Virus record (IMG/VR): IMGVR_UViG_3300021091_000014
Span: 1-64,000 of that record
Origin: a virus
Direction: 5' to 3' (one strand)
DNA: 64,000 bases
Part shown: one piece after another, positions 1 to 7,692 of the stretch
Numbering within the stretch: position 1 is the stretch's first letter
Layout: the number at the start of each line of letters is the position of its first letter
Notes under the pieces: model-generated
Databases searched by the model: none
Told to the model about the DNA's origin: nothing
The model's input: the letters and a program-made list of their open reading frames with translations, nothing else
Program-made: the position numbers and the translations under genes

Positions 1-1
1 G

Positions 2-280
2 CTTAAAAATAAAGCACATCAACATAATATGGATGCAGCTCAAAGAGAGATAGATCGTAGAGATGCCGAGGGCGAGGATATGACAGGCGCTAAAATTCAC
101 CCAACCACATATGAAATAATTAAACCTCCTTTTGAAGGAGGTAAAAAAACACAAGGTACGGTTACTGATAAGTCTGGGGCTAAGCATACCGCTATGTCAC
201 GAGCAAAACATCTTGCTAAAATGGCAGCATCCAAAGAAAAGAAAGCTGTCAAAGGATTTAAAAAGTTTTCTGAAAAATAA
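2..280 (+). CDS. hypothetical protein, 5' end outside the window
   Basis: The frame is open to the left edge, so this is probably the C-terminal part of a longer protein; an internal ATG at 29 would give 83 residues. It is highly charged and lysine-rich towards the end, with no cysteines, membrane segment or recognisable domain. The next gene starts 11 bases later behind an AGAGG ribosome site, so the two are probably co-transcribed. No function can be proposed. Confidence 0.6.
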   Translation, partial: LKNKAHQHNMDAAQREIDRRDAEGEDMTGAKIHPTTYEIIKPPFEGGKKTQGTVTDKSGAKHTAMSRAKHLAKMAASKEKKAVKGFKKFSEK

Positions 281-291
281 AAGAGGTTATT

Positions 292-642
292 ATGAAATTT
301 GAAAAGGAATTTATTCCTTCACATTTGTTTGTTCTTTATGGGCGCGATATTAATACTAAAAAAATATGTGAGTTTAGTTTTATGATATCAGCAAAAGGTC
401 CTAAAGATGAAGATGGAAATTATATTCCGGGAGTAACTAGGACGTATAGAGTAAAAATTCCTGCCGATTATGTTCCGTCAAGTAGCGTTGCTAAACTAAC
501 TAGAAAAAATGAAGAAATAAATAGAGAAGTTTTTGAAATATGGTTTAGAGATTTAGTTTCTGAGGAACAATTAAATCTTTATTATCAATCAATATATGAT
601 GAATTATATCCTACCGTAACATTTACAAGTGTTGTAATGTAG
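292..642 (+). CDS. hypothetical protein (116 aa)
   Basis: A 116-residue soluble protein starting with ATG behind AAGAGG. It has mixed charge and many aromatic residues, with no membrane segment or known motif. It is the last gene before the first host-like promoter, whose -35 box begins right after this stop codon, so it closes the preceding operon. I do not recognise the family. Confidence 0.65.
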   Translation: MKFEKEFIPSHLFVLYGRDINTKKICEFSFMISAKGPKDEDGNYIPGVTRTYRVKIPADYVPSSSVAKLTRKNEEINREVFEIWFRDLVSEEQLNLYYQSIYDELYPTVTFTSVVM

Positions 643-671
643 TTGATTTAATTTCCGTAAAATATCATAAT
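643..671 (+). promoter_or_regulatory. host-like (early) promoter
   Basis: TTGATT (643-648), a 17-base spacer, then CATAAT (666-671). The -35 box sits in the wider context AGTTGATTTAATTTCC, shared with promoters near 9955, 11169, 17299 and 17632. The gene at 695 follows with an AAGGAG ribosome site. This is a sigma70-type architecture. Confidence 0.75.
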
Positions 672-694
672 TACAATATGATAAGGAGATTAAT

Positions 695-1051
695 GTGAGC
701 AATATTCCTACTGATTCTAAAATTATTTACCGTCAAAAAAATAATCGAACAAGGTACCGGGAGTTTAATAAGGCCCCTAGAGTGTATGTTTCTCTTAGAG
801 AAGAGTCCTTGATCGATAACCTTTTTAATCGCCGCAATCGTCCTACGAAAGAATACAGAGCGGTTGCAAAGTCAGCACTTAAAGAGCAAGGCATTACAGT
901 TAAGAAAATGCGCTGGAGTCAGTATGCCGGCTGCACATGCCCATGCTCTCCAGGATTCATTCTTGATGATTATGATTTTGAAAAAGGTGTGATTAGTAGT
1001 TTTAACTTTGATGTGTTTGTTTCTATAGGAGCAGAAAATGGCAATTCGTAA
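695..1051 (+). CDS. hypothetical protein (118 aa), first gene after a promoter
   Basis: The start is GTG at 695 behind a strong AAGGAG; the overlapping ATG at 693 is followed at once by a stop. The basic N-terminal half (RQKNNRTRYREF) precedes a CTCPC motif near residue 88, suggesting a small metal- or nucleic-acid-binding protein. It overlaps the next gene by 14 bases and begins the operon running to about 2360. The family is not recognised. Confidence 0.65.
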   Translation: MSNIPTDSKIIYRQKNNRTRYREFNKAPRVYVSLREESLIDNLFNRRNRPTKEYRAVAKSALKEQGITVKKMRWSQYAGCTCPCSPGFILDDYDFEKGVISSFNFDVFVSIGAENGNS

Positions 1052-1265
1052 ATCTAGAAAGAATGAGAAGGTTGTAATTAACCTTAACGGCCCTCAAGGT
1101 AATGCCTTCTACTTGATGGGAATTGTGAGGTCGATGTATAGAAGGGCTGGTCATGCCGATTTAGGAGAGGACATTGTTAACCAAATGAGATCTGGTGACT
1201 ACGAACACCTCCTTAAGACGTTTGACTTATACCTTGGCGATAAATTTGACTTAGTGAGAGACTAA
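1038..1265 (+). CDS. conserved small phage protein (75 aa)
   Basis: A basic N-terminus (MAIRKSRKNEK) is followed by a probable helical body. It resembles small proteins common in T4-like cyanophages, but no function is known to me. The start ATG lies inside the end of the previous gene behind AGGAG, and the stop almost abuts the ATG at 1266, so it is translated as part of a coupled series. Confidence 0.65.
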   Translation: MAIRKSRKNEKVVINLNGPQGNAFYLMGIVRSMYRRAGHADLGEDIVNQMRSGDYEHLLKTFDLYLGDKFDLVRD

Positions 1266-1790
1266 ATGGTTAACTTTACTATTACTGATAAACAGATTTC
1301 TAGTATTCATAATGCAATGTGCAGTCTGTATTGGCTTGATCGTACTGTATCGGAAATGTTTAAAGAAGATAGCGATATGGTTAAGAGAGCTAGCGAGGTG
1401 CGACGGTATCTTGAACCGGTGCGTGATGAATTGATGAAGATAAAAGACGACCACGAAAACGAAATTAACCGCATGGCCGATCTTTACAAAAAAGAGTTTG
1501 AATTTAAGTACACTCGATGGTCGATTTATGATATTGAATCCTTTCTTGATACCTCTAACGTTCCAGCTGGTGCTATTTTAGAGGCTCCGTGGGATTCAAA
1601 ACAGTCCGTAACGGTAGAAGGCCATGGCGGCAAAGCAAGATGGTTAGAATTGTGGCAGGCGGTAGAAATGTTGGCCGACAAGACCGAAGACGAAGACGGA
1701 AGAAAAGGGTTTGGTAATCATGTTTTTATTGAAAATTTTAGCCCGGTGAAAGGAAAAGAAAACACTTACGAAGTTTGGCTTGGGTCTTAA
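1266..1790 (+). CDS. conserved hypothetical protein (174 aa)
   Basis: A 174-residue soluble protein. Residues 1-90 are helix-rich and probably coiled (repeated E/K heptad-like spacing around residues 50-75); the C-terminal half is more globular and ends in a YEVWLGS tail. It starts next to the previous stop and is followed directly by the next ATG. The N-terminal part resembles cyanophage proteins of unknown role. No catalytic motif is seen. Confidence 0.65.
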   Translation: MVNFTITDKQISSIHNAMCSLYWLDRTVSEMFKEDSDMVKRASEVRRYLEPVRDELMKIKDDHENEINRMADLYKKEFEFKYTRWSIYDIESFLDTSNVPAGAILEAPWDSKQSVTVEGHGGKARWLELWQAVEMLADKTEDEDGRKGFGNHVFIENFSPVKGKENTYEVWLGS

Positions 1791-1985
1791 ATGTCTGGTT
1801 CAGATGCTCTTTACGAAAGCTTGTTAAAAGGCTCTTTACTTTCCAATCTCGAAAAATGGATTCAGTACCTCGACTCATCAAAGCGTTTTGGTACTCCTAT
1901 TGACGAGGGCGGAGTTAAAGAACTTAAATTACTTTTAGAAAAATCACTAGATAAGATTAAGGAATATGAGCGCAATGATGATTGA
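1791..1985 (+). CDS. hypothetical protein (64 aa)
   Basis: A small acidic-basic helical protein whose ATG directly follows the TAA of the previous gene. Its C-terminal half is rich in leucine, lysine and glutamate and probably forms one long helix. Its end overlaps the next small gene. No domain is recognised. Confidence 0.6.
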   Translation: MSGSDALYESLLKGSLLSNLEKWIQYLDSSKRFGTPIDEGGVKELKLLLEKSLDKIKEYERNDD

Positions 1986-2145
1986 CCCTCCTTCGGGATG
2001 GAAATATGGGTTTCCCTGTCTCTATAACGAATCAGCGGACGGGGACATGAGAGATTTTTTATTAAGTAAAGGCTATCCTGAAAGGGATGTTGACTTTGCT
2101 TTAGAGCATATGCGTATGTGGTTACCAGAAGGAGAAACTAAATGA
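1975..2145 (+). CDS. conserved phage protein with IDPPSGW N-terminus (56 aa)
   Basis: A short reading frame between two clear genes. It begins MMIDPPSGWKYGFP, a signature I know from small proteins of T4-like cyanophages. Starts at 1966 and 1978 are also possible; 1975 gives workable spacing to AAGGA at 1959. It overlaps the upstream gene by 11 bases, and its stop forms an ATGA overlap with the ATG at 2142. Both overlaps and the family resemblance argue that it is real. Confidence 0.65.
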   Translation: MMIDPPSGWKYGFPCLYNESADGDMRDFLLSKGYPERDVDFALEHMRMWLPEGETK

Positions 2146-2360
2146 GCGTTGTTGTCGTAGATGTAGATAATCAATACATGGATGGCGAGCTTGATCATTC
2201 CTATCAAATTACTTTAGAGAACGACGGCACTTACTCCATTTATATCTCTTATGACGTCCTTACCGGGCGTTACTATGGTAAGAAGATTAAAACATTTGAA
2301 GAGGCATGGAGCAGTCTCAACGAATGTATGCGTGAAAAAGAGTATTTTGAAAATGCCTAA
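2142..2360 (+). CDS. hypothetical protein (72 aa)
   Basis: A 72-residue protein coupled by ATGA to the gene before it, behind GAAGGAG. The predicted character is a small beta-sheet protein (alternating polar and hydrophobic residues in SYQITLENDGTYSIYI) with a C-terminal helix. No known family. Confidence 0.65.
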   Translation: MSVVVVDVDNQYMDGELDHSYQITLENDGTYSIYISYDVLTGRYYGKKIKTFEEAWSSLNECMREKEYFENA

Positions 2361-2399
2361 ATAATTATAATTAATGTTTGTGTTGAAGAAAGGAAAATT

Positions 2400-2600
2400 A
2401 TGTCCAAAAGTAATAATGAATTAATTAAAGAGCTTTTTGAAGTTTATCAAAAAGAAAACGAGCGCTTTACAGTGAACAAAATTAAGTCAGCTGCCCCTAA
2501 GGCTCGTAAAGCACTTCAACTTCTCTCCAAAGCGTTAAAAGATCGAAGAGCCGAAATTATGGTTGAAAAAAAGGCTATGGATGAGCACAAGCAAAAGTGA
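2400..2600 (+). CDS. hypothetical basic helical protein (66 aa)
   Basis: Lysine- and glutamate-rich, probably wholly helical, behind a good AAAGGA site. The 39-base gap upstream contains a TATAAT-like hexamer (2366-2371), but the spacing to any -35 box is poor, so I do not call a promoter. The gene overlaps the following one by 20 bases in another frame. Confidence 0.6.
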   Translation: MSKSNNELIKELFEVYQKENERFTVNKIKSAAPKARKALQLLSKALKDRRAEIMVEKKAMDEHKQK

Positions 2601-2751
2601 CGTTGTTCTTAACTTAACGGAGGAGGAAGAGCTTTTATTATTTCGAGAAGCTCACAAAAGAGATATTACTCTTAACCGTTTAGTTGAAATTATTCTTGAG
2701 GAACAAATAAATATTGTAGAAGAAAAAAAACAATTATCTTTATTTGATTAA
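2581..2751 (+). CDS. small ribbon-helix-helix-like protein (56 aa)
   Basis: The sequence reads as a beta strand (VVLNLTEEEE) followed by two helices, the layout of ribbon-helix-helix DNA-binding proteins. Similar small proteins with a LNLT-EE...ITLN-LVE pattern occur in T4-like cyanophages. I take ATG 2581 rather than 2563 because homologue-like sequence begins there. A DNA-binding role is inference. Confidence 0.6.
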   Translation: MSTSKSDVVLNLTEEEELLLFREAHKRDITLNRLVEIILEEQINIVEEKKQLSLFD

Positions 2752-2756
2752 TCTAG

Positions 2757-3398
2757 ATGCCAACATCACTAGAAACAGACGGAATAAAATTTCCAGATAA
2801 TACTACCCAGCGCGGTAAAGATTATTTCTATCATCCAGTATCAATAGGAACAAGCTACGGGGGAGGATATTATGTTGGTTCTTTGTGGGAGACAGGATAT
2901 CCCTATTGGTTAATTGTAGCTCCTAGTTCAGCTACCTCAAGCACCGTTAGATTCAATACATACGCTACTACTTCATCTTCTAATTTCGGCTGGAATTCCC
3001 CCCTTACCTGGAGTGATGCTAATAGTTTAATAGATGGATATTCTAACACTGAGGCACTTGCAAATAGACATGGCGCAACAAATGATTTTAATTACGTTAT
3101 TGATTATCAAGCAGCTATGTACTGCTGGAATCTCTCTCTCAATGGGTATACTGATTGGTACCTTCCTTCGAAAAAAGAGATAGAACTTTTATATTCTGCA
3201 AGAAGCTTTCTTCCTTCAGCTGAAATACCAGAAAACCTCTCAACTTTTGTATATTATTGGACATCCAACCCTTACTGGGCTTCTACAAGCGAACTAGCAT
3301 GGTTATATTTCTTAGCGGGAAACTACTGGTATGTAGATCCATTTAATAATAATTTTGCTCACTATGTTAGACCCTTTAGAAGGGTATTAATAAGTTAA
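2757..3398 (+). CDS. DUF1566/Lcl-type receptor-binding-like protein 1
   Basis: A 213-residue protein with the hallmarks of the DUF1566 (Legionella collagen-like C-terminal) fold: GGGYYVGSL near residue 38, CWNL near 122, GYTDWYLPSKKE near 130, a YYWTSN segment near 162 and terminal VRPFRRV. The segment between YWTSN and VRPFRR is dense in Tyr, Trp and Asn, like a ligand-binding surface. It is the first of three tandem paralogues; a fourth copy ends the large adhesin at 37510. The role as fibre tip or receptor-binding protein is inferred from domain and neighbours. Confidence 0.75.
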   Translation: MPTSLETDGIKFPDNTTQRGKDYFYHPVSIGTSYGGGYYVGSLWETGYPYWLIVAPSSATSSTVRFNTYATTSSSNFGWNSPLTWSDANSLIDGYSNTEALANRHGATNDFNYVIDYQAAMYCWNLSLNGYTDWYLPSKKEIELLYSARSFLPSAEIPENLSTFVYYWTSNPYWASTSELAWLYFLAGNYWYVDPFNNNFAHYVRPFRRVLIS

Positions 3399-4015
3399 TG
3401 GCTACTTCTTTAGAAAATGCAGGACTAGCTTACCCGGATGCATCTGTTCAAACAACGGCAGGGTTTGCCCATCCAGTGTCTATAGGAAGTTCTTTCGAAG
3501 GAGGATTTTATGTCGGATCATATTATCATTTAGGGTACCCATATTACTTAGTTGTTTCTCCTCTTTCTGTTCAGACACAAGCAAAATTTAGATCTGTAAG
3601 TTCCCCCGGGGTTCCAGGAGGAGCAAATCTCAGCCCCATTGACGGATATAAAAACACTTACACCTATTGGACGAGTGATGCTAATAGCCCGGCCGCTCAA
3701 TACTGTGCTGATTTAGTACATGGTGGTTATAGTGATTGGTATTTACCATCTACTATGGAACTTCTTCTTGCAGTTTATAATAAAGTAGCTTTAGGGGATT
3801 TTCAAAAATTATTTGGAACTAAATTTTTTCAAGGAACATCTACACCCTTTTTTGGGTGGCAATATTATTGCACATCTAGTTCTGCGAGAATTAATGCTCC
3901 CTCTATAATCTATTCCCCTGATGGTTTTATAAGCTACTCTTCGATTTTCGGATCTGATTCTTATTTTACAACAACTTTTTATTATGTGAGACCATTTAGA
4001 AGGGTTGCAATCTAG
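3398..4015 (+). CDS. DUF1566/Lcl-type receptor-binding-like protein 2
   Basis: The second of three tandem paralogues, translationally coupled to the first (TAATG). It shows the same order of motifs: GGFYVGSYY, CADLVHGGYSDWYLPS and terminal VRPFRRVAI. The region before the terminal motif (residues 140-195) differs strongly from copies 1 and 3, while the motif skeleton is kept. The short N-terminal ALENAGL/YPDASVQT segment resembles fibre attachment peptides. A role in adsorption is inferred. Confidence 0.75.
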   Translation: MATSLENAGLAYPDASVQTTAGFAHPVSIGSSFEGGFYVGSYYHLGYPYYLVVSPLSVQTQAKFRSVSSPGVPGGANLSPIDGYKNTYTYWTSDANSPAAQYCADLVHGGYSDWYLPSTMELLLAVYNKVALGDFQKLFGTKFFQGTSTPFFGWQYYCTSSSARINAPSIIYSPDGFISYSSIFGSDSYFTTTFYYVRPFRRVAI

Positions 4016-4617
4016 TGCCAGCTATAACTCTATCATCTACAGGTCTACAATTTTCTTCTGGTTTAACTCAAACTACTAAACCAGTATATCTTCCCCCTTC
4101 TTCTGTCGGGACAAGTTATGGGGGAGGATATTATGTTGGAAGCTTATTTACTCTTGGTTTTGCTCGTCATTTAATAGTAGCAAGTTCTTCTGTTGAAACA
4201 ACTTCCACGTGGGGAGAAATGAGTACTGAAATTATTTTAAGAACAGGAATGGATGGCTATAATAATACTGAAAATTTAGTTAATGATGCAAGCCAAAATA
4301 ATAGAACATATGGAGCAGCTTCCTATTGCTGGAATCTTACTCATAATGGTTTCAGTGATTGGTATTTACCATCTATACATGAATTAATTTTACTTCATGC
4401 TGCTGCGTCTTTACTTCCAAATGGGCAGGAATTAACCGGTTCTTATTATTGGTCTTCTAATTATGGAGGCCCTGCTGGATCAACTTCGACCAATGCTCAC
4501 GCAATTAGATTATCAAGCAATCCTGACGCGGCGACTATAACAGGTATGCCTCAACAAGTTTTTTTAACGAGAAACTCCTCTGCTTCAGTAAGACCATTTA
4601 GAAATGTATCGATTTAA
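4015..4617 (+). CDS. DUF1566/Lcl-type receptor-binding-like protein 3
   Basis: The third paralogue, starting with GTG in a TAGTG overlap with copy 2. Motifs: GGGYYVGSLF, CWNLTHNGFSDWYLPS, YYWSSN and VRPFRNVSI. It shares a near-identical DNA stretch with copy 1 around GGYYVGS (about 2861-2879 and 4121-4139), which suggests exchange or recent duplication. It is followed by a fibre-assembly-like gene, supporting a place in the fibre locus. Confidence 0.75.
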   Translation: MPAITLSSTGLQFSSGLTQTTKPVYLPPSSVGTSYGGGYYVGSLFTLGFARHLIVASSSVETTSTWGEMSTEIILRTGMDGYNNTENLVNDASQNNRTYGAASYCWNLTHNGFSDWYLPSIHELILLHAAASLLPNGQELTGSYYWSSNYGGPAGSTSTNAHAIRLSSNPDAATITGMPQQVFLTRNSSASVRPFRNVSI

Positions 4618-4627
4618 GGAAAAAAAA

Positions 4628-5101
4628 ATGAAATATGCAAAAGTAAGATTTATAGATTCTATTACAAAAATTCCGTCAAATGAAGCTCCCTGCAGGAATG
4701 GACCCATGCTTCCAGAATTGAATGGAATAAAAGTTCTTTTTGCAAATAAAGGTGACTGGCCTATTACTAGCGATGGACAGGACTATTATTTCGTAAGTTG
4801 TAATGATGATGCGGACCTATCTGCAAATGGAGTAATAGCGGTTTTGACTGAGCAGGAATTAAGCAATAGTAAAGTAGAAGAAGCGAATAAGTTAAGACCT
4901 AAAATGTTATTACAACTTAATGAAATTAAACAAAATGCAATTAATACCAAACAGCTTTATCTTGAGGATTTAACTCCTAAGCAGATAGCAAAATGGGATG
5001 CATATATTGCAGCAATTGATGCGGCTTCAGAGCACGAATTATTTCCCTGGGAAATTATCCTGGCCTCTCCCCGTCCAATGATAGACCCATCACTTATCTA
5101 A
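4628..5101 (+). CDS. tail-fibre-assembly-like protein (157 aa)
   Basis: ATG 4628 follows AAGGA, which favours it over the upstream ATG at 4604. The C-terminal part (LTPKQIAKWDAYIAAIDA, then PWEIILASPRP) recalls the W..Y..A helix and terminal W/P segment of tail-fibre assembly chaperones such as Mu gpU. Its place directly after three receptor-binding-like genes fits that role. The resemblance is weak, so a generic fibre-associated protein is the alternative. It closes the operon. Confidence 0.5.
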   Translation: MKYAKVRFIDSITKIPSNEAPCRNGPMLPELNGIKVLFANKGDWPITSDGQDYYFVSCNDDADLSANGVIAVLTEQELSNSKVEEANKLRPKMLLQLNEIKQNAINTKQLYLEDLTPKQIAKWDAYIAAIDAASEHELFPWEIILASPRPMIDPSLI

Positions 5102-5102
5102 A

Positions 5103-5117
5103 TAAGAATCATTCTTA
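5103..5117. repeat. 15-bp palindrome TAAGAATCATTCTTA (Fur-box-like), copy 1
   Basis: A perfect 7-1-7 inverted repeat directly after the stop codon at 5101. Related copies lie at 9322, 9801, 11064 and 17247. The half-site resembles that of Fur boxes (TGAGAAT or TGATAAT). Alternatively the flanking bases extend it into a 7-bp AU hairpin at a transcript end. Confidence 0.7.
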
Positions 5118-5124
5118 ACTAGAC

Positions 5125-5163
5125 CCACAGCTAGCTGTGGATAAAGACCACGGCTCCTCGTGG
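5125..5163 (+). repeat. tandem hairpins of the operon-end cassette, copy 1
   Basis: Two adjacent inverted repeats: CCACAGCTAGCTGTGG (5125-5140, perfect palindrome) and CCACGGCTCCTCGTGG (5148-5163). The same pair recurs at 11119-11157, and the first element recurs at 17268-17287. There is no T-run here, so simple intrinsic termination is unlikely at this copy; an RNA-processing or regulatory role is possible. Confidence 0.75.
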
Positions 5164-5221
5164 ATACCTGAGCATTTTAGTAAGATACTTGTAACTTATT
5201 GATTTTAAAGGGGAAATTTAG

Positions 5222-5250
5222 TTGACATTTTTTCCCCCCTGTTGTACAAT
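5222..5250 (+). promoter_or_regulatory. host-like (early) promoter
   Basis: TTGACA (5222-5227), a 17-base spacer, TACAAT (5245-5250), close to a perfect sigma70 consensus. It lies after the hairpin cassette and before the AAA ATPase gene at 5279, whose leader carries AAGGAGATTGCA. Confidence 0.85.
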
Positions 5251-5278
5251 AAGAATTATGATGAATAAGGAGATTGCA

Positions 5279-6184
5279 ATGCAGAAGTCACTCGAGTGCG
5301 TTAACGGTAAATGGATTGGTAAGTTCAATGGTAAGGTTGTTGTTAAGACTTCCTCTAAGTACTACGCCGAGCGCAAGATGGCTGAGTACTACGAAGCTGA
5401 GGCGAAGGTTGCCGAAGTTAACAACAAGCTTAACGATGAGTTCCCTATCGACCAACGCTTTGACTTTGTAACCGATATCGTTAAGATGGTTGCCAGTCGC
5501 AAGACTCCCTCTGCTATCATTACCGGTGACGGAGGTCTAGGTAAGACCTACTCCGTAGTGAAAGCTCTCAAAGAGTCCGGGCTCCAGGACATGACTGAGT
5601 TTTTGTCCGAGTCTGACATCGGTGCTATCACGATGACCGATAAGATGTTTACGGTTATCAAAGGCTATTCTACCGCTAAGGCTCTCTATCGAGTGCTTTA
5701 TGAAAATCGTAACTCGGTAGTTGTGTTTGATGACTGTGATTCCGTTCTCAAAGATCCTGATGCATTAAACCTCCTCAAGGGTGCTCTTGACTCGTTTGAT
5801 AAACGATTCATCACCTGGAATGCTGAGATGCGTGATGATCAATTACCCCGGCTGTTCCAGTTCAAGGGTGGCATTATCTTTATCTCTAACATGTCACCTG
5901 AGCGCCTGGATCAAGCCCTGCGTACTCGTTCGATGTGTATGGATGTGTCAATGACTCTGGAGCAAAAAATCCAGCGTATGCGTACCATTATGCAGATGGA
6001 TGAGTTTCTCCCGCTAGTGCCTTATGAGTTCAAAGTAGATGCTCTAGCTGTGATCGATGAGTTTAAGGGTCAAGCAAAGGAAGTATCTCTTCGTTCGCTT
6101 ATCTCTACCGCCAAGATCCGTGCTAACGATAACGGGTCGGGTAATTGGAGAAAGCTTGCTAAGTACATGTTAATTGCAGCTTAG
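5279..6184 (+). CDS. AAA+ family P-loop ATPase (301 aa)
   Basis: Walker A (GDGGLGKT, near residue 82) and Walker B (VVVFDDCD, near residue 155) are plain, followed by a sensor-1-like ISN (IIFISNMS) and an arginine-containing stretch (LRTRSMCMDVSM), so this is an active-looking AAA+ ATPase. The N-terminal 60 residues resemble a small DNA- or protein-binding module. ATG 5279 fits AAGGAG; the longer reading from 5222 would start inside the promoter. Third codon positions are visibly richer in C and G than in neighbouring genes. The substrate is unknown; a remodelling role in early infection is inference. Confidence 0.8.
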   Translation: MQKSLECVNGKWIGKFNGKVVVKTSSKYYAERKMAEYYEAEAKVAEVNNKLNDEFPIDQRFDFVTDIVKMVASRKTPSAIITGDGGLGKTYSVVKALKESGLQDMTEFLSESDIGAITMTDKMFTVIKGYSTAKALYRVLYENRNSVVVFDDCDSVLKDPDALNLLKGALDSFDKRFITWNAEMRDDQLPRLFQFKGGIIFISNMSPERLDQALRTRSMCMDVSMTLEQKIQRMRTIMQMDEFLPLVPYEFKVDALAVIDEFKGQAKEVSLRSLISTAKIRANDNGSGNWRKLAKYMLIAA

Positions 6185-6200
6185 TAAGAAAGAGTTACAT

Positions 6201-6773
6201 ATGAGCTTTGATGTTACATGTATTATAATTGATAACTTTTATGCATACCCTGATAAGGTAAGAGAGTTTGCCTTAGAACAAAAGTTTGACGTTGAGGGTA
6301 ATTACCCCGGGCTTAGAACTAAGCCCTTCTTTACCGATCAAATAAAAGAATCAATAGAGCACGTTATGTCCTTTGCCGGCAAAATTACAAACACGTTTGG
6401 ATCAAGTGAAGATTCTGGCTACTGCGGGGCATTTCAAATAACCACAGCTAAAGATAGAACTTGGATTCATAGTGATCCGTTCAATATGTGGGCAGGAGTT
6501 TGTTACCTATCTCCTGATCCTCCTCTCTCAGGAGGAACCGGGCTGTTTAGATATAAAGAGACTGGTGAGAGTATTGATATCAATAAAGAGAATAAGTATA
6601 GCGGTCTTGATATAACAAAGTGGGAGATGGTAGATAGGATTGGTAACAAGTATAACCGTTTGGTAATTTACCGAGGCGATCTTTTTCATGCCAGTCTTGA
6701 TTACTTTGGAGACAATATTAATAACGGAAGACTCTTTCAAACGTTTTTCTTTGATACAGAAAAGCGAGTATGA
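6201..6773 (+). CDS. 2OG-Fe(II) oxygenase-like protein (DUF6445-like, 190 aa)
   Basis: Resembles the DUF6445 branch of 2-oxoglutarate/Fe(II) dioxygenase-like phage proteins: W-IHSDP near residue 95 supplies a possible His-x-Asp metal pair and RGDLFHAS near residue 162 the distal His. The substrate is unknown. ATG 6201 is preferred over 6174, which lies inside the previous gene. It overlaps the next gene (glycosyltransferase) by four bases, so modification of a glycan or protein is conceivable, but unproven. Confidence 0.6.
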   Translation: MSFDVTCIIIDNFYAYPDKVREFALEQKFDVEGNYPGLRTKPFFTDQIKESIEHVMSFAGKITNTFGSSEDSGYCGAFQITTAKDRTWIHSDPFNMWAGVCYLSPDPPLSGGTGLFRYKETGESIDINKENKYSGLDITKWEMVDRIGNKYNRLVIYRGDLFHASLDYFGDNINNGRLFQTFFFDTEKRV

Positions 6774-7531
6774 CGTATAAAGTATGCCAGGCGATATTTT
6801 CAACTAATAGAATTGAATACCTCACTAAAACGCTCAATAGTCAAATCTTACTTGACTCCTCAGGATGTGAAGTAACAAAGATATTTTTTGATGATTATCC
6901 TACCGATCGAAATGATTTTCAAATAGAAAAGCTCGTAAGAAAATATGGTTACGAGCATGTTGTGCTGCATAAACGCAACGTCGGTATTACTAAAACCTGG
7001 CAGGAACTTTTTGACTTTGTGAAGAGATATGATTTTGATTACATATGGCATCAAGAAGATGATGTGCAATTACTTTACCGGGTACGCTTTATTGACCTCA
7101 TCGCCATACTCAAAGAAAATCCTAATATAAGTCAGGTTCAATTGAGAAGAGACAACTGGTATGAGTTTGAAACTGAACCTATTGGGCCAAGTGAGCACGA
7201 TCAAATTTGGAATCAGTATAGAATAGAAAGAAATAACCCTTACTTCTGGATGATGGCAAGCCTTTACCCGGCATGGATTGCTAAAGAGTTTGATAGATCC
7301 AAACACGAAGGTTATCCAAGTGAAGCTTCTATCGCCAATTTTATGTTTAAAAAGAATAATTCTTCTGTAGGGCTTCTGAAAACATTGGAGGGAGAGATAA
7401 TGATCAATCACTTTGGAGAATATTCAAGAGGTATAAGATCGGCCAAAGGAGACTTGGGGTGGGAGAAATTTAAAGATTATGACCCTTCCCTTAACTATTA
7501 CTCCCGTTCCGGTAAAATATTTAATCAATAA
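6770..7531 (+). CDS. family 2-like glycosyltransferase (253 aa)
   Basis: The N-terminus (QAIFSTNRIEYLTKTL) and the HQEDDVQ segment near residue 95, a probable metal-binding DxD equivalent, fit a GT-A glycosyltransferase of the GT2 type, acting in the host cytoplasm. ATGA overlap couples it to the oxygenase-like gene upstream. Target glycan and sugar donor cannot be told from sequence. Confidence 0.65.
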   Translation: MTYKVCQAIFSTNRIEYLTKTLNSQILLDSSGCEVTKIFFDDYPTDRNDFQIEKLVRKYGYEHVVLHKRNVGITKTWQELFDFVKRYDFDYIWHQEDDVQLLYRVRFIDLIAILKENPNISQVQLRRDNWYEFETEPIGPSEHDQIWNQYRIERNNPYFWMMASLYPAWIAKEFDRSKHEGYPSEASIANFMFKKNNSSVGLLKTLEGEIMINHFGEYSRGIRSAKGDLGWEKFKDYDPSLNYYSRSGKIFNQ

Positions 7532-7536
7532 TAACT

Positions 7537-7692
7537 ATGTCCTGGGTATTGATTTTCTACACTGTAACTGGTAAAATTGATGTACATGAATTCAAGCATG
7601 TCCGAGATTGTAATTACGTAATGATGATATATTATCATTCCCCCTATAAATTTAACTTTAGATGTGAGTATAGACATGGAAAAGAACAATGA
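7537..7692 (+). CDS. small protein (51 aa) heading an ATGA-linked chain
   Basis: Begins MSWVLIFYTVTGKIDVHEF, resembling the 60-residue protein at 15964 (MIKYVLIIWLGTIDNF) in its start and length, which suggests a shared family. Its stop overlaps the ATG at 7689 (ATGA). The overlap chain 7537-7689-7808-8020-8361-8603 supports its reality. Confidence 0.5.
   Translation: MSWVLIFYTVTGKIDVHEFKHVRDCNYVMMIYYHSPYKFNFRCEYRHGKEQ

Noticed and set aside
6528-7411. Several minus-strand frames opposite the oxygenase-like and glycosyltransferase genes
   Set aside because: They lie wholly within well-supported plus-strand genes and lack initiation signals.
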